Shown one piece after another: positions 31,605 through 34,805 of a stretch of 34,805 nucleotides of DNA; positions within the stretch are counted from its first letter, which is position 1; every line of letters begins with the position of its first letter. The stretch is taken from the NCBI RefSeq assembly GCF_020176795.1, contig NZ_JAIUKE010000089.1:1-34805 (forward strand), read 5' to 3'. A program made the position numbers and the translations under genes. The DNA comes from Streptomyces sp. 8L. Lineage in GTDB: Bacteria > Actinomycetota > Actinomycetes > Streptomycetales > Streptomycetaceae. The notes under the pieces are model-generated. The model searched no databases and had not been told where the DNA came from. It was given only the letters and a program-made list of their open reading frames with translations.

Positions 31605-32291
31605 TCATCCAGGGATCTGCCCGGGTTCGTCGGACGCGCCGGTGCCCGGAGCGCCGGGCAGCGGGAACCCGAGGGCGCGCGCCGCCGTCTCCGGGGTCGG
31701 CTGGGACCAGCGCTCGCGCACCGCCTCGGCGGCGGACAGCGACCGGGGCTCGGCGAGGTCGAGGTACAGGGTGCCGTCGAGGTGATCGGTCTCGTGCTGG
31801 ACGATGCGCGCGGGCCATCCGGTGAACTCCTCGTCCAGTTCCCGCCCTTGCTCGTCCTGCGCGCGCAGCCGCACCGCGGCGTGGCGTACGGTCACGGCCT
31901 GCCAGCCCGGCACGCTCAGACAGCCTTCGAAGAAGGCGGCCCGCCCGGAACCGGCCGGCTCGTAGCGCGGATTGACCAGGACACGGAAGGGCTGGGGCAC
32001 CCGCCCCCTGGCGGCGGCGACCTCCGCCGAGACCTCCGCGGGGTCCTCGATGACGGCGAGCCGCAGCGGGACGCCGATCTGCGGTGCCGCGAGGCCCACG
32101 CCGGGAGCCGCGTGCAGCGTCTCGCGCATCGCCTCGACAAGGCGCGCGAGCCGGTCCGCGCCGAGCTCCCCCTCGTAGCGCGCGACGGGCCGGCGCAGTA
32201 CCGGATCGCCCGCGGCGACGACGGGCGGACGCCCGCCTTCGAGCAAGGAGTCCACCAGTTGGACTAGTTCGGCAGGGGTCCTGGTTCGCAT
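31605..32291 (-). CDS. def: Peptide deformylase
   Basis: Peptide deformylase removes the formyl group from the N-terminal methionine of new proteins. All three motifs are present: GVGLAAPQIG (about 64-73), EGCLSVPG with metal ligand Cys124, and QHETDHLDG with His166, Glu167 and His170. At 228 residues it is longer than the E. coli enzyme, with an N-terminal extension (RTPAELVQLVDSLLEGG) and a Pro-rich C-terminus typical of actinomycete paralogues. Streptomycetes carry several def genes, so this may be an accessory copy. The upstream gene ends 58 bases away. The ATG has no strong Shine-Dalgarno. Confidence 0.92.
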   Translation of the reverse strand: MRTRTPAELVQLVDSLLEGGRPPVVAAGDPVLRRPVARYEGELGADRLARLVEAMRETLHAAPGVGLAAPQIGVPLRLAVIEDPAEVSAEVAAARGRVPQPFRVLVNPRYEPAGSGRAAFFEGCLSVPGWQAVTVRHAAVRLRAQDEQGRELDEEFTGWPARIVQHETDHLDGTLYLDLAEPRSLSAAEAVRERWSQPTPETAARALGFPLPGAPGTGASDEPGQIPG

Positions 32292-32349
32292 GGCTCAAGC
32301 CTGCCAGACGCCGCCCCGGGTCCCGGGGCGGCACCCGTCCGCCGCGTTC

Positions 32350-33318
<969 letters not shown>

Positions 33319-33416
33319 GAACCGCTTCTCTCTCGCTCGCTCTTCAGGACCGCCGGGGCGGTCTCCTGTGGCAGGTCCCCCGGACATCCGGAGTCGTCCT
33401 GGTCAGACCAACGACC

Positions 33417-34640
33417 CTAACGACAGGTGTCGCGCGCGGACAAGGGCCCCCTCGGCGGGCCCGGTTCCTGTCCGGTTCCGGATCTGCCCGGCACCGGCGC
33501 CGGTTCGTGCGTCGGGAGCGCGACGAGGAGTCCGAGCGTGATCCACACGAACGCGTTCGAGCCGATGAACGCCGACGGTCCCGAGGCTCGGTCGCTCCAC
33601 AGCCACACGACGTCGCTGCACAGCAGGACGTACAGCACGGCGCAGACCGCCGGCATGGCCCGCCCGCGTCGGCGCAGGGCGGTGTCGAAGAGCACCGCGA
33701 GCGCGGGCAGCGCCCACACCAGATGGTGCACCCAGGTGACGGGGCTGACCAGGCAGGCGGCGAGGCCGGTCAGGGCGAAGCCGGTCCGGTCGTCTCCGGC
33801 CGCCACGGCGGCGCGGGCTCTGACGAACCAGACGACCAGCACCGCGGCGGCGCACAGCAGCCAGGCGGTGTGGGTGTCGGCGTCCGGCGCGAGCCGGGCC
33901 AGCGCGCCGCGCAGGGACTGGTTGGAGACGTACGAGAGGCGTCCCACGCGGCCGGTGTCGAAGAGGGCGCCGGTCCAGAACGTCCGCGAGGCGCCGGGGT
34001 CTACCGCCGCGGCGAGCAGGGTGGCGGCGGCCATGGTGCCCGCCGCGACGGCCGCCTGCGCCCTGCGCCCCGTCACGAGGAGGTAGCCGATGAACAGGGC
34101 GGGGGTGAGCTTCACCGCGGCGGCGAGCCCGGTGGCGATGCCCGCGTACCGCCCGCGTCCGGTGGCCAGCAGCCGGGCGTCCAGGTGGACGAGCGCGACG
34201 AGGAGGAGGTTGACCTGGCCGAAGCTGAAGGTGTCGTTGACCGGTTCCAGGAGGGCGAAGAGACACCCGATGACGGTGTACGCGAACCAGGGGCGCCACG
34301 CCTGGCGGGCCACGACATCGCCGAACAGCCAGTACAGCAGCAGGCACGACGCGAGTACCGACAGGGCCAGCCCGATCCCGACGGCGGCGGGCCAGGACAC
34401 CAGCGCCATCGGCGCCATCACGACAGCGGCGAACGGCGGGTAGGTGAAGCCGTAGGTCGAGCCGGGGCGCACGTAGTCGTACAGGTGACCGCCGTGGTGT
34501 ATCCAGGCGTTCACGGTGCCGTAGTACACACCGATGTCGAAGAAGTGCCGGAACAGCGGGACCGTCACGAGGAACACGGCCGTCGCGGCCACCAGAGCGC
34601 CGGCGGGCGCGGCGCGGCGTCCCCGCGACGCGGTCAACAC
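33417..34640 (-). CDS. GT87-type polyprenol-dependent membrane glycosyltransferase
   Basis: The 407-residue multi-pass protein matches the DUF2029/GT87 family of mannosyltransferases that use polyprenyl-phosphate mannose on the outer membrane face. The first loop FFDIGVYYGTVNAW carries the catalytic-type Asp, followed by YTYPPF-like YGFTYPPFAAVVMAPMA, FSFGQVNLLLVAL, AAAVKLTPALFIGYLL and SPVTWVHHLVWALP, all family hallmarks. GTG 34640 is the first start codon in frame, but the frame stays open through a Pro/Ser/Thr-rich stretch to the window end without a stop and the ribosome site is weak. The true start may therefore lie outside. Likely role: mannosylation of a lipid or wall glycan. Confidence 0.82.
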   Translation of the reverse strand: MLTASRGRRAAPAGALVAATAVFLVTVPLFRHFFDIGVYYGTVNAWIHHGGHLYDYVRPGSTYGFTYPPFAAVVMAPMALVSWPAAVGIGLALSVLASCLLLYWLFGDVVARQAWRPWFAYTVIGCLFALLEPVNDTFSFGQVNLLLVALVHLDARLLATGRGRYAGIATGLAAAVKLTPALFIGYLLVTGRRAQAAVAAGTMAAATLLAAAVDPGASRTFWTGALFDTGRVGRLSYVSNQSLRGALARLAPDADTHTAWLLCAAAVLVVWFVRARAAVAAGDDRTGFALTGLAACLVSPVTWVHHLVWALPALAVLFDTALRRRGRAMPAVCAVLYVLLCSDVVWLWSDRASGPSAFIGSNAFVWITLGLLVALPTHEPAPVPGRSGTGQEPGPPRGPLSARDTCR

Positions 34641-34805
34641 GCCCGCGAGGCGGCGCCCCTGGCCACGCGGCGGGCCCGCGAACGGCGCGGCCGGTATCGG
34701 TGGTACGGACGCGGTGTGCGCTGTGGACGGTGGGGGCCGCAGGGACGTGGAGGGCGACGTGATCGCCGTGGACGACCGCGGGAGAGCCGGGGCCGGAGGG
34801 GACGG

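Overview
This window is chromosomal DNA from a high-GC actinomycete, most likely a Streptomyces or close relative. The signs are strongly G/C-biased third codon positions, many GTG starts, GGAGG-type ribosome sites, TAGRNT-type -10 boxes, and typical families: a class F sortase, a DUF5753 helix-turn-helix regulator, a DUF6295 protein, a macrolide glycosyltransferase and a Tat-exported PhoD. No tRNA, rRNA, CRISPR array, transposase or prophage gene was recognised. All assignments come from reading the sequence; no database search was run.

Layout. 1-1300: a VOC-fold protein, a strong terminator, and an RNase HI with a C-terminal CxC..HxxC tail. 1383-7299: the most interesting block. A near-perfect 21-bp palindrome resembling a Zur (zinc-uptake regulator) box precedes three tightly coupled PLP enzymes of three different folds: a Y4yA/diaminopimelate-decarboxylase-like protein, a cysteine-synthase/SbnA-like protein fused to a rhodanese domain, and a SufS-like class V enzyme. 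A second box sharing nine identical bases sits in the promoter of a downstream methyltransferase-acetyltransferase pair. I infer a zinc-starvation-induced route to a small molecule (metallophore-like) or to sulfur handling; the product is unknown. 7395-11152: a large APC permease, then a secreted anchored protein overlapping a class F sortase gene that contains an 11-G tract. 11269-13734: a type II NADH dehydrogenase, a possible small ORF, and a secreted HAD acid phosphatase with a PHO-box-like array. 14032-17964: a dienelactone hydrolase-DUF6295 pair, a macrolide glycosyltransferase with a leaderless-type promoter and 36-bp direct repeats, a small metallophosphoesterase, and a GH16-like protein.

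18021-23138: a redox/signalling pair (response regulator fused to a thioredoxin-reductase-like flavoprotein without CxxC, overlapping a cyclic-nucleotide-domain histidine kinase), convergent with an NhaA antiporter fused to a DsbA-like domain. 23416-26877: a membrane-anchored peptidoglycan-binding protein, then a divergent ArsR-type regulator/MFS transporter pair with an operator-like inverted repeat. 26912-34805: a 14-bp tandem repeat, PhoD, a second MFS transporter, a DUF5753 regulator, a peptide deformylase, an aldo/keto reductase and a GT87-type membrane glycosyltransferase whose frame is open to the window edge.
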